Shown here one piece after another: positions 1 through 10,656 of a stretch of 64,000 nucleotides of DNA. Below the pieces are notes generated by a model, which worked only from the letters and a program-made list of their open reading frames with translations, was not told the origin of the DNA and ran no database searches. How positions within the stretch are numbered: the first letter of the stretch is position 1; each line of letters begins with the position of its first letter. Made by a program: the position numbers and the translations under genes. Source of the DNA: Dipetalonema caudispina (taxonomy: Eukaryota > Nematoda > Chromadorea > Rhabditida > Onchocercidae); NCBI GenBank assembly GCA_013365325.1, contig JABVXV010000027.1:62001-126000 (forward strand), in the 5' to 3' direction.

Positions 1-2740
1 ACTGAGAAAAATTATTTCGAAAGAAAAGATCATTAAAAAGCAGTTTTCTGGCATTTAGTGATAAATGTAATTCCGGTATTATATGCACTCTTATCAAATA
101 AGCTAGACTAGCAAAAGTAGATAAGACACATTCTTGCTAAGAATATTTGCAATATTCCTAGAAAAACTGATTCGTTATTGCACGTTTTTATGGTAATTTA
201 AAGGGAAAAAAGTTTGGAACTCTATCTTAAATGTTGTCAAATCGGGATACTGAACTTATAAAATGGGTTTTTTGTGATACATTTACTAATATGAGTGTCC
301 TGATATGAGTATCCCATGATAATTCCTGCTACGTCAAAATGTGGGAAGAAAGGGTCGAAGTTCACTCAGACTCTTTACATTTTCTGTATATTTTGCAGCA
401 CAAGAATTAGTTTGTTTTTCAGCCTTTCAGTGGTTTACATTTTTCAAGCAGCCAGATATGCAAATGTATTGATGAATAAGCGATCAGGTAGAAATTTGCA
501 TTTCCCATAAGGCATGGATAATACGATAAGGCTGCTTAGCACTGCATGAATCACCTTTGCCAGATCATTATCGAGACATCCCGGGAAAAGCGTAATTCAC
601 TCTTAAGGCAACATCCCTTATTGAATAATCTTGTGCCAAACCAAGACGTTCCGACATAACAGTCCCCTGCTGTTATATATTCCAAAACATTGAACATTGC
701 TCACATTTTCTATAGAGGGTTAGTTCATTCATTTTAGTTTTACAATTTTTAATTGAAATCAAAAGGTTAAGATAAAGATTTCAGTTGACAAAATTCGTCT
801 TGCTCGGAATCTAGAAATTAACAATAATGATATGTGTCATGGGATAAATTAAAGCCGGAGAGCAACATCGGGAGCAATACTATTGCTGGATCTTTATAAG
901 ATCTGAAACAAAAATATCCGCAAATCTTTATGGCATAAATTCGGAAAAGAAGAATTGAACAGGCCGTTATCAAAGAATTCTATGAATGCCGTAAAAAAAA
1001 AGGAATGAACAATGAATGCTTAGAGAATCAATGCTTTTTATCTGATGAAAAGCAAAAAGCAATTATCTGGGAGGCAACGATTATTTAACTGAAAATTGAT
1101 ATTCACAGATATTGAACTTGTCAACCGCATTTGCAATTAATACCGTTGTCATTTGTTTCTTTCCTTCCAAACATCCATTCATGTAAACTACTTCCAAATG
1201 TAAATATTTACATTTCTCAGAACAGAACACATCTCCTCCTTGTTTTTCAATAATGTAGCATTAACTAATTTCTAGCCCTTAATTAAACCTACAAACTATC
1301 ATTAAAGGATTGGAAATATCCCACAAAGTCTGACATTTTCTTATAATCTAATCCCTGAAGTTTCGACCAATAAAGTTGACCTGAAATTACGTTCTGTTTT
1401 AAACACTACTTAAGTTTAAACCACGACTTGATATGACACACTGCCGTTATCATTCATAGTTCAGAAGAAGAGCGCCATTGTTTATGAAAACTGACGTTGT
1501 TCAAAATTCAGCACATATATTGTTAAGCACTATAATTTCTGAATTGCCATTCTTTACTATCAAATTGTTAGATGTATCAAGTTGGGACCACGCTAATTCG
1601 ATTAGTATCAATTTATCACTGACTGATAACAACTTTAACTTTTTCTAATGCTTTGTTTTATTTTATTACTCATATCGTAAACTAATAAAAATAGGTAAAG
1701 TATATACTGATATGCAGGATAAGGTCCAATATCTCAAACTACGTTACTCTCATCAAAGGGTTAGATACCGTTCAATTAGCTAAACTATGAAGGAATTGAT
1801 TTCACCGAAATATTCTGTTTAGATTGTAATGTGAAATTTTCCTAGTTTAAAAAGCTTTTGTAGCAAAGTGTATGACATTCCCTAATTTTTTAATTCCGTT
1901 TTCAAAAATCGACATATTGATGCATCGTACAACTGGCCTTTTTGATATCATTCTATTAGAAGCTCAGGATCTCTCTTTTTCGAAGATTAGATTACATAAA
2001 ATTGATTGTGTAGGAATGTGATAACTGATAATATAACAAACTGTATCCATATGGTTTAAGCATAAACAACAGTAAATATACTGTAGAAAACTTTGTATTA
2101 ATTACTTACAAATATACACTGACAAAATATACAGAAAAACAGCATGATACCTACTGAAATCTCATTTTACTTTTTCCGGTGATATATTTAATTAAAACGA
2201 AGAATCAATCATACCAAAAAAATTGTGAGTCATGATATTCACAATTTTTTTGATATGATTGATTCTTCGAACTTCCATCATGTCGTACAAACACAAGGAC
2301 GAAGATGTAAGTCTTAATGTGCGTGTCAAAGCTGCTGTCGTATTTTGATTTTTAGACTTGGCAAAAACGATAAGATGAACCTCTAATTTTCTATTGACAA
2401 GTAACTTCTGGGTCTTGGACTTTTTCACCATATCATATATGCATATTTCTTGCAAAAATTGGGATATAAATAAAGAGGTTTAAAGTTTTAATTAAAACAA
2501 AAAACCAGGATGCTCTGCAAAATGGAACTACTTACATTACCTATAAACTAAATTAAGCATATAATATTAAAGAGATGAAAATAAAGTTATCGATTAAACT
2601 GGCACAAACAATGGTAACCGTTTAGGATGACTGTATTGATTCATACAAACAAACATATAAGTCAAAACAACATACACTGTGGCTAATACAGATATTAAGG
2701 ATATATTTTTTCACTCTTAAGTTTGAAAAACTAGAAAAAT
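1..2740. other. intergenic, no gene seen
   Basis: No open frame in this stretch looks like a nematode exon: those present are short, low in complexity and lack paired splice sites. It lies downstream of the RhoGAP gene, whose stop codon is at 2741-2743. The one structured element is the hairpin at 2198-2269. AT-rich sequence with short homopolymers fills the rest. Confidence 0.6.
2198..2269. repeat. 31-bp inverted repeat (hairpin) with 10-nt loop
   Basis: The arms 2198-2228 and 2239-2269 are reverse complements over 31 bp with a single mismatch, separated by 10 nt (2229-2238). The arms contain an A7 and a T7 run respectively. The hairpin lies about 470 bp beyond the RhoGAP stop codon. It could be a small foldback element or a structured 3'-flanking RNA. 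I cannot tell which. Confidence 0.85.
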
Positions 2741-5700
2741 TCAGATTTGCACTAAAGGCATCGCAGAATTTTCATGAAAATCTTGCTGTGAACTTACTAC
2801 TGCATTGAGCCACTGCGTCCTCAAAGTTGCTTCGCGAAACGCTACACAATAACCCATGTATTTTGATTTATACTTGAAATTACTATCTTTCGGTAATATA
2901 AATGTGAGAGTGTGTGGATAAGGTGGCTTACGACTACTCTCATGTCCAATGTACCATAATATATGATCCGTATGCCATTCACTTACTTTTTTCAAACCCT
3001 GTAAAAATTAAAACTATTGAAATTATACAACCTTATTATTCGAGTTCTGGCTAAGAACTTAATTATTGGTGAAGAAAGTGGAGTAGTCAAGGCAGAAAAA
3101 GAAACAAAAGGAATACATAAAAGGGTTACAGTCAGATCAAATTAATGTTATGGCAAGTTTTTTACACGATCCAAATACCGAAATATTATAAGCCCGGTTC
3201 CATATCGAAATTATTACTTAAGATACAATAAAATAATTTCCATCATCGTCAAAATTACCATTAATATAGTAAAAAAAAACTGGAGATTTAACTAATTTCA
3301 AAGATTTTAGATTAGCTAAACAAAATGGTATTTAATTTCTCATTAAATTTCTGACGTCAGTAGAATACTGTACCTTATTGTAGTAAGCAACTAATCCGCC
3401 TTCTAATTTCAAATGACCAACGCTGAATGATTTTGCTCCTTGTTCCGCAATCCGCACATCATCGGCAAATGGATATGAAAGCTGGAGATAAAAGATTATT
3501 GCTTGATATTATAAATATAAGTAATTATTATCAAATTAAAAGAAATTTTTGTTTTTCTCAAGCAAATAGAAATTACATCTGCATTCTTCTAAATGCAGCT
3601 TATGTATCAAGAACGACCTGAGGTGGTGGTGCACGAAGTCTTGATGTATATAAGGAACTGCGGCTTTTTTTTACAGTCATAATTACCTTTTGAGTAGCAG
3701 AGCATGCTCTATATTTAGTTTTTGTTTCCTTCATTTTTGGAAACAAAGTAACTTACTGGTACAAAGTCCAATGCATCATATTAATTCTAATCTCATCCTT
3801 ATATACTATCTCGCTTAATTAGAATGTAATTAAGTAGTCTTCAATAAATAAATCGTGCCAATGAATTTAATTTCAGGTATATAAACTTAGCCACAGTTCT
3901 CAGCATATATCAAGATTTTGACCACCACCTTAGGTGTTCTTTTTAAACCAAAGCCGCATGCGCAAAAATGCATACGCGATCTGTATTTGCTCACGCGTAC
4001 TACTCCTTCGTAAAATTTCCAAAAATTTATCTGCATGAATATTTAAATAACTAAACCATATGGTACAGATATTATAAAAGAACAGTTCAATTGAGTTGTT
4101 AAAAAAATTAACCCGAAACGAATAAGGAATAGGATCTCTCTTAAACAGGAGAAAGCATTCAGCAGGTTCCCAGTCAAGCCATCTGCCAGTAATCATTGAG
4201 CTCATTTTCTCAGGCGGATTTACCCTCCTTTCCAGTTGACCACATTTTATTTCCTAAAATTTTAATATCAATTCATGTTATTTGAAACCTTTCAAAAACA
4301 TAAACTAGTTAAAATAAATAGCTTCTTCTGATGATTAATAATAAGTAACTATCTCACCTCAAATAATGCAAAACTGTCTACATCAACCTCATTACGAACA
4401 GCTGGCCTGTTTCTAGCCGCATCACAGACCTGCAATTATGGCTAACCAATACGAAAAATTCAATTGAAACAAAAATATTAAAATCATAATTCGAAAAATT
4501 CCAGTTGTACAACCCTTACTTTAAACAGTAATATTAAAAATGCTCACTTGTTCTGCATTTGAAGATGATTGCACATTGAATGTATGATTATCTTTCTCAA
4601 GAATATGTACAGGAACAAGAAAACCATCTGCACGGGCCTGAAATCCAATAAACAAACTTTGCTTCTGTTAAAATTCAAAATCTGAAAAATGGAATTGAAA
4701 AAATAATCTCACAACCTTCGCTTGGTTTGGTTTTTCCTGCAGCATATTTATTTTCGATTTTATAATCATTTCACGTGCTGAAATGCGGAATATAGAAGCA
4801 TAATAGGTGAGAAGATCCTTGACAAGGTTCACTTGTTGTATTGTGGCAGCAAAACTGTAATCTACTCCATTACCCTAAAATTTAAAGTCAGTTATGGAAA
4901 ATCACAGAAAAATCTGATCCAAATATATCACAGGCAGAAATGGCAAGGGTTCAGAGTACAGCAACAAGAAGGAACTGTTGTCGGAACTCATCAAGCAGTC
5001 AGAATTATCCCACAGCTTGAACAGCGGTGGATTAAATAAAATAGTCTGCAAACAAAAACTTAGCAAAATTGGTTACTGAACAAATTAGTTTATGCCTTCA
5101 GAATACTGAGTACCATGAGACGGCCAATAATCATAAGATGACTTATACTAAACAACCACAGAGTCTGCAGATATATAAAGAACAAAACAAAAAACCTGCT
5201 CAACCGAAAATAACGTCGGTCCAAAAATTTTCGCAACATTTTCGATGGTTGCTAAATTTGCATTTGCAAGTTCCGTAACATCTTTTAAATGGTCAAGGAT
5301 GCGTCTCAATGTCTGAATGCGTATTCGTGGCAAACCCATCAAAATTTCATGATATTCATCTAACCTAGTTGGATCTGAAAATAAGATTAAATGAAATTTC
5401 GGTTTAAATGAGAAAATTTCGAACCTGATACCTTTCATGTTAGCAACAGCGAAAAGTCGATCCTGAATATGATAAGGAACAAGCGGAGAATCAAGTTGTC
5501 TGAAAAACGATCGAAGTACATCGGCTACTACATTAATCATATCATCTGATCCAGGCAATAAGTGCACATTTACAGGATCTGAAATTGCGATGTATTAATC
5601 CAAAAAAAAAAAAAAGGAAAAAAAGGACGAAGTGGAAAAATATTAAAAATAATGGGACAGAGAAATGAAAATTTAAAGAATTTTTTAAAACACAAAACTT

Positions 5701-8700
5701 TCTGAAATTTTGTGTTTACCTTTCCTGAATTCAGCTAGCAGCAAACGAACTTCAACACTAGGACCATTCCGACGATACAAACCAGGTTGAAGAAGACCAT
5801 AGGTAGAAATAAACTTTATACACCTGCAAGTCATGAAAATGTCACAAACGTCATAGTTGGACAACCAATTTGACAAGATTTTAACTGTTTGTTGAAAATA
5901 AAGAAGTTTATAGACTTCTTCTTCTCTTAGAATTAAGGATCTTCCTTTACTAAACCTTGCCATTTATTACTTTTAAGCACAAGCTTACTTATCAACAATA
6001 ACAGGGACATCATCTGCTGTTAGCTTCGAGTCCTCCAACCGATAACCACTACATTCCATCTGATGATTTAGTAAATCGATCCATGTTAAAGTAGCCGAAT
6101 CATACTCTGCTTGCACGAACAAAGAGCTATAAAGAAGAGAGGAAAATGCAAACTCAACGCTTTATATCTTTCACAGTTTCTCTCCCATTTAAAAAATATA
6201 TTTCGAACTACAGTAATCTAAAAATTAACGACGAAAATTTCAAAGTTTTTTTTATATTGAAAAAAAGACAAACCCTCCCTCCTGTAGCAAAAGGAATGGT
6301 CCTTTCGTCGAACCAACAACTGATGCGCACCAATCAACTTTGCTCAATGTACTTTTCATCCCAACAAATTTACGTACATCAAGTTCAAACAATATAGCAC
6401 AGCCATCCAATGTGTAATACAGTTTATGCTGTAATTTTTTTCAATTTACAATAAAGTTGATATGAAAATCTGAGTACTGCTATATAAATGCTAGCGCAAC
6501 TTAATTTGTCAGAGGGTTAAAGCAGGAGTTCACTAACTTCATCGAGAAACATCCAACCGCTTGACCAAGCGCACGCTGTTCCCTGACGTATCCATACGCT
6601 ACCTCCTGCACTCAGACTTCTTACACTGTACAGCAACAATTCATTCTTCGGCATGATACACTAAAAACTTGGCATGAATACTCCTATTGCAATAATTCGA
6701 ACTAAACAGTTCCTTTTATTAAATTAAAGAGTAACCAAAAAAACATTTACTTTTACAATATCCAAAATCCATTTCTCCACTTCGGTAATCACCTTGAGTT
6801 TTAGATTTGTCCAGTGACTGCACAAAAAATTTTCCCGAACATGTAACTCAATAGCACCATTTACTGGATTTTTCCCAACATACAGAATGTTTTTCAGATA
6901 GTAGGGACCAATTACAGGATCACCATCCTAAAGCAAGAGTAAGCTTTCGTTATACATGATAATTGTAAGCAGGGATAGTTTCTGTTGTCGAATGAGATTA
7001 GAACTAAACTTTTGATAAATTTGCCATGAATTATAAACTCATGAGAAGAAACAAACTTATTATTTGAGGTTTTGCAAAATAAAATACATCAACTTCATCA
7101 ATTAGTTTGGCTGTTTTTTCATTTATGGATTGTAACTTCTTATCGTCATGCTTTTTAAATTACTGTTATTTCGGTGTTATCGTTGATTTAGATGAATCTG
7201 GATTTATAAGAGTACATATATCAAATAGACTTTATTACATCTGATTTCACTGATCTAATAGAAGTTCATTGCTACTGCTCTCAAATATACGTTAGTTTTT
7301 TTAAGTTTTTTTTTAAACCTTTTTTTAAGTTATGGAATTTTGGAAGCATACTAATACTGTTGATATCTACTGGTTTCCATGGGTATTTTTAAATATCTAA
7401 TATAAAACTAAACTTTTTAATAAATCTTGACTTGAGAAGAACTTAAATATTTTTTTACTTTATGTTAGTTTTGTTTATTCTATTTTCCTCTATACTTCTC
7501 TGGATAAAATTCCTTGGTGTGTGCTTCTCCAGCTAATGCGGATCCACTATTTTGATTAACTCTTCAATAATTTTAATTTATTGGCTAATCCGATTTATAT
7601 TGGTATTCTGATTATCTCACCTCCAGAACTATAACAAAAGAATGAACTGAATTATACCTTGTTATCAGTAGCCCAGCCAGCCAAAGCGCTTCCTTCGACA
7701 ACAATCCACAGTTTACCATAATCTTTCTTGCAGACAATAACTTCAGCCCATGCCGACAACAACAAGTTATCCCCAAGATCATCCGCTTTCTTGCTACCTT
7801 TCCGAGAATGTGTGATCATAGTTGTTGAATTTTCAAGACTATTAGCACCAAAACATTTGTCCGGAGAATCGAAACTTCTTTCACAGCTGAAACAGGATAG
7901 AAAACCTGAATGAGAATAATATTGAAAATAAGAACAATTTGAAAAACCATTCAGTAATTACCACCATTAAATATAAACAATTACTCAACTTATATCTTAA
8001 TGCTAATGAGCTTTTAGAACTTGCATGCTGTACGAATATGCTTGCAAGTTTATCAATTGCCATTAAATATAAATAATTACTCAACTTATATCTTAATATA
8101 TACCATAATCTTTCTTGCAGACAATAACTTCAGCCCATGCCGATAACAACACAAAAATAACAGAAATTTCATCAACTTCTCAACAACTGATTTTGTAGAG
8201 AATTACTTTTGAGACACCAAGATACTCAAGAAGTACGCGGATTTGAATATTTATAAGTATGAATACTAAAATTACAGAAAAAATCACCTATTATTTGCCC
8301 AAATATCATCAGGGAGAAATTCCACCATTCTCGAATATGCTTCAAGACCGATATATCCTGAATTCCACAAACCATTCCGTGGAACAATCTCTGGATCAGA
8401 GACTACCGAAATATTACTGTGATTCTTATTTACGTCATCCGAAATAGTGTCACCTTCAGGTAAATATTTTGATGTTTCAGTTATAGAAGAAAAATTATGC
8501 CCTGCTACCAAATTGATACTTATTGAGGAACCTTTCTGTTTATCTATCGATCTTACTGTGGAAGTTGCACTTCCAGAAATTGCTGCATCCAGCATCTTTG
8601 CAATTCTTGCAACATGACCTCGTTCCAGACTTCCTGAATTCAATATTTCATCTCGCGTATTTCTACAATCGTCAGTGCTCTGAATACTTGATGAAGCAGA

Positions 8701-8961
8701 TCGATTAATATTCGTTGTGACTATCTTTTGGATATCGGACAAGGATTTGACACGACGAAGATTTCTTCTTGATGATAAATTTTGAGTCGGCAAGTCAATC
8801 TGGTGTAACCAAGAATTTGGTATTCGCTTAGCTGAATCAGTTAAGGTGATAAGAGGATTCGGAATAATTGCTGGTTTCAAAGTACGATTTGGTACTGGTG
8901 GTTTCCGGTCGTTTAAACTAGTCCGTGGTGCAGGAGTTGGCCGATCCTGGGTAGATACCAT
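2741..8961 (-). CDS. RhoGAP protein with PH and RA domains (ARAP-like, no ArfGAP)
   Basis: Probable GTPase-activating protein for Rho-family GTPases at membranes. Exons (high to low): 8961-8288, 7886-7658, 6927-6751, 6660-6538, 6428-6274, 6126-5989, 5823-5720, 5578-5432, 5374-5196, 4874-4716, 4637-4548, 4429-4358, 4253-4113, 3481-3374, 2998-2741. All phases close, giving about 917 aa. Order: disordered proline-rich N-terminus (1-225, RPTPAPR and KPPVPNR motifs), two PH-like modules (about 265-490), RhoGAP (about 475-650) with the arginine finger in PGLYRRNG (R516), a Ras-association domain (about 697-796), and a final PH (about 797-905). The RhoGAP-RA-PH order is that of ARAP1-3, but the SAM, first PH and ArfGAP modules are absent. 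An in-frame stop precedes the ATG, and an acceptor 64 nt upstream could be the trans-splice site. Family assignment is good; the ARAP name is inference. Confidence 0.85.
3610..3940. mobile_element. MITE-like element with long terminal inverted repeats
   Basis: The ends 3610-3665 and 3889-3940 are imperfect reverse complements over about 52-56 bp. Both arms run from AGAAC through an (A)CCTRAGGTGGTGGT core to CTTGAT and AACTGYGGCT. The total length is about 331 bp. The interior is AT-rich and has no open frame. It sits in the RhoGAP intron between exons 4253-4113 and 3481-3374. This fits a non-autonomous DNA transposon. No clear target-site duplication could be set, because the arms may extend into AGAAC on both sides. 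Confidence 0.6.
4932..5045 (-). other. possible cassette exon of the RhoGAP gene
   Basis: Between RhoGAP exons 5374-5196 and 4874-4716 lies a 114-nt open segment. It is bounded by a strong acceptor (TTTGTTTGCAG) and a GTGATA donor, and it is in phase 0 at both ends. Inclusion would add 38 residues just after the FGPTLFSVEQ stretch of the RhoGAP domain without shifting the frame. The encoded peptide is hydrophobic and I recognise nothing in it, so it may be an accidental open frame. Confidence 0.3.
7714..7764. repeat. parent copy of a duplicated exon segment
   Basis: This 51-bp part of RhoGAP exon 7886-7658 recurs at 8101-8151 with one mismatch (7757 C versus 8144 T). It encodes the LLSAWAEVIVCKKDYG region of the first PH-like module. 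The copy lies in the preceding intron. Confidence 0.9.
7964..8097. repeat. two direct copies of a 38-bp repeat
   Basis: 7964-8001 and 8060-8097 match over 38 bp with one difference. The second copy runs almost directly into the duplicated exon fragment at 8101-8151. Both copies lie in the first RhoGAP intron. Confidence 0.85.
8101..8151 (-). pseudogene. duplicated exon fragment (pseudo-exon) of the RhoGAP gene
   Basis: On the minus strand this copy reads through the SAWAEVIVCKKDYG segment of the real exon, then meets in-frame stops within the adjoining AT-rich repeat. I see no acceptor or donor that would let it be spliced in. It is therefore best read as a decayed local duplication. It would confuse short-read mapping and automatic gene prediction. 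Confidence 0.65.
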
Positions 8962-9024
8962 ATTCGTATCATATCAGAGATTGTGCACACAATCAGAAGA
9001 AAAGTGTTCGCCAAATCATCAATT

Positions 9025-9027
9025 CCT
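9025..9027 (-). promoter_or_regulatory. candidate trans-splice acceptor of the RhoGAP gene
   Basis: On the minus strand TTACTTCAG ends here, followed by a 64-nt leader with an in-frame stop and then the ATG at 8961. This is a 3' splice site that could receive a spliced leader or join a 5' non-coding exon. Confidence 0.4.
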
Positions 9028-10656
9028 GAAGTAAGGAAATGGTTTTTATTCTCGGCAAAAGAAATAAAATTATTATGGGCGAAAATCACTGCGAAATTTC
9101 ACAACAGTGGCAGCTGAACATTAGCGATCAAGGACTACGATTTGTTTCAAGAACAGGAGAGACGTTACACTTCATTTCAACAAGTATGTCTATTCTGCTC
9201 GATGCTTATATCTCTTATGTAGAGGTCACCAACACTTCAGTCAAAACTGCAGACTGAATGAATGCAGAATATTGAAAAAAACGAAGTGATATCTAAGTGT
9301 ATGGCACTATTAAGTACTCCTAAAGAATGACTAAGTACAGAAAACTGGAAAGATTGAAATATAAAAAGTCAAACATTTCGAAAAGTTTTTGCAAAATCAT
9401 TCAGAAAATACTCTGAGCTTATTTTCTAGCATAGTTTCTAAGATGAACTTGAAGCAGGCATGCACATATTTTCTTATTTAAGCCTTTTAGTTGAAAGATC
9501 ACGAGTGTTTATTTGATATTTCGAATCATAGAAAATTTGGTACAACTAAGCGGAGTCAATGAATCCTAGGTACAACAAAAAAAAAAGCGAATTCTTGGAT
9601 TTGAAGAGGAGTAATTAAATTGGAAGCAACTATTAGGTAAGGAAGAAAGTGGAAAGTAAAAATCAATGCTTTACATATTAGTTTCGAAATACATAAAAAA
9701 ATTTGCAAAAGAATCAATCAAATGGTTGTTAGCCACAATAAAATAAGCTATCTCCGGAAAATATTACAAATACATTTATTTTTTGTTTGCTATTAAAAAT
9801 CAACAAATAATTACACAAAACGAAAATGGATGGTAGCTGGATGGGAAACATCGATAGAGGTGAACTTTATGAATAAACAATGAATAATGGTAATAAATCA
9901 TAGATATTCAAAATACAAGAAATGTATTAGAAAGTGGAAAATGTTTCATCTAAACAAACAGGTTTGATCAAGCCTATTTATTTGGAAAAGGCAAATAATA
10001 AAAAATGAATCCTTTCTGATTGCACCAAATCAATAAATGGGACCCGTTTAACCTTGTGTAAAGGACAATAAAGTTACGGTATTTTCCATGTGTTGTTAAA
10101 GCAACGAAACGAAGCAAACAGCAGAATTATATGAGATCTTCATCTGAGGTATAATTTGCAACATTATGAAGGTTTTGTAGAGAAAAAAAACAAATCAATT
10201 AATTCGACTTGATAGGAACAAACAAATCAATCATCGGTTTAAGTAGTAAAGATGCCATGAAATAAAATTTGCCCGTTAGATTAAAGGAAAATGAGAAAAA
10301 AAAAAAGAGTTCTAAGCCAATTTTACTGTTTTATCTAGTCTATAAACTGAATTTTACTCCTTTAATTACTTCCTCCAATTCTTCGAATTCCATTTCTTAA
10401 TGGCAATGTCTTATGCCGCTCGATACAAAAAATCTCTCTTCTTTTCCAGACACCACAGTGCACTAAGTCATAAATGAGGCTATACTTTGAATTAATTCCA
10501 TCAAAAGCTAACCAATATGGTTAATATTTCGAAATATTTTGAAAAATTCCTAAAAGGATATTTTTTCTTCAAAGAAAATTTGTCTTTGCCAATCTTCATA
10601 TCCATTTCAAAGTGTAGTATTTGATTTCAGAGATAAAAATATATTTTTCACTTTGC
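9028..10656. other. intergenic, no gene seen
   Basis: Spacer between the RhoGAP 5' end and the ERCC2 3' end, both on the minus strand. It is AT-rich with short A and T runs. The open frame at 9039-9257 on the plus strand has no splice or family support. Regulatory sequence for the RhoGAP gene and the 3' end of ERCC2 are expected here, but no specific site can be named. Confidence 0.5.

Noticed and set aside
316..510. 64-aa open frame near the left edge
   Set aside because: Random composition, no splice partners and no recognisable family.
9039..9257. 72-aa plus-strand open frame upstream of the RhoGAP gene
   Set aside because: No supporting splice sites, homology or neighbouring exons; it lies in the expected promoter region.
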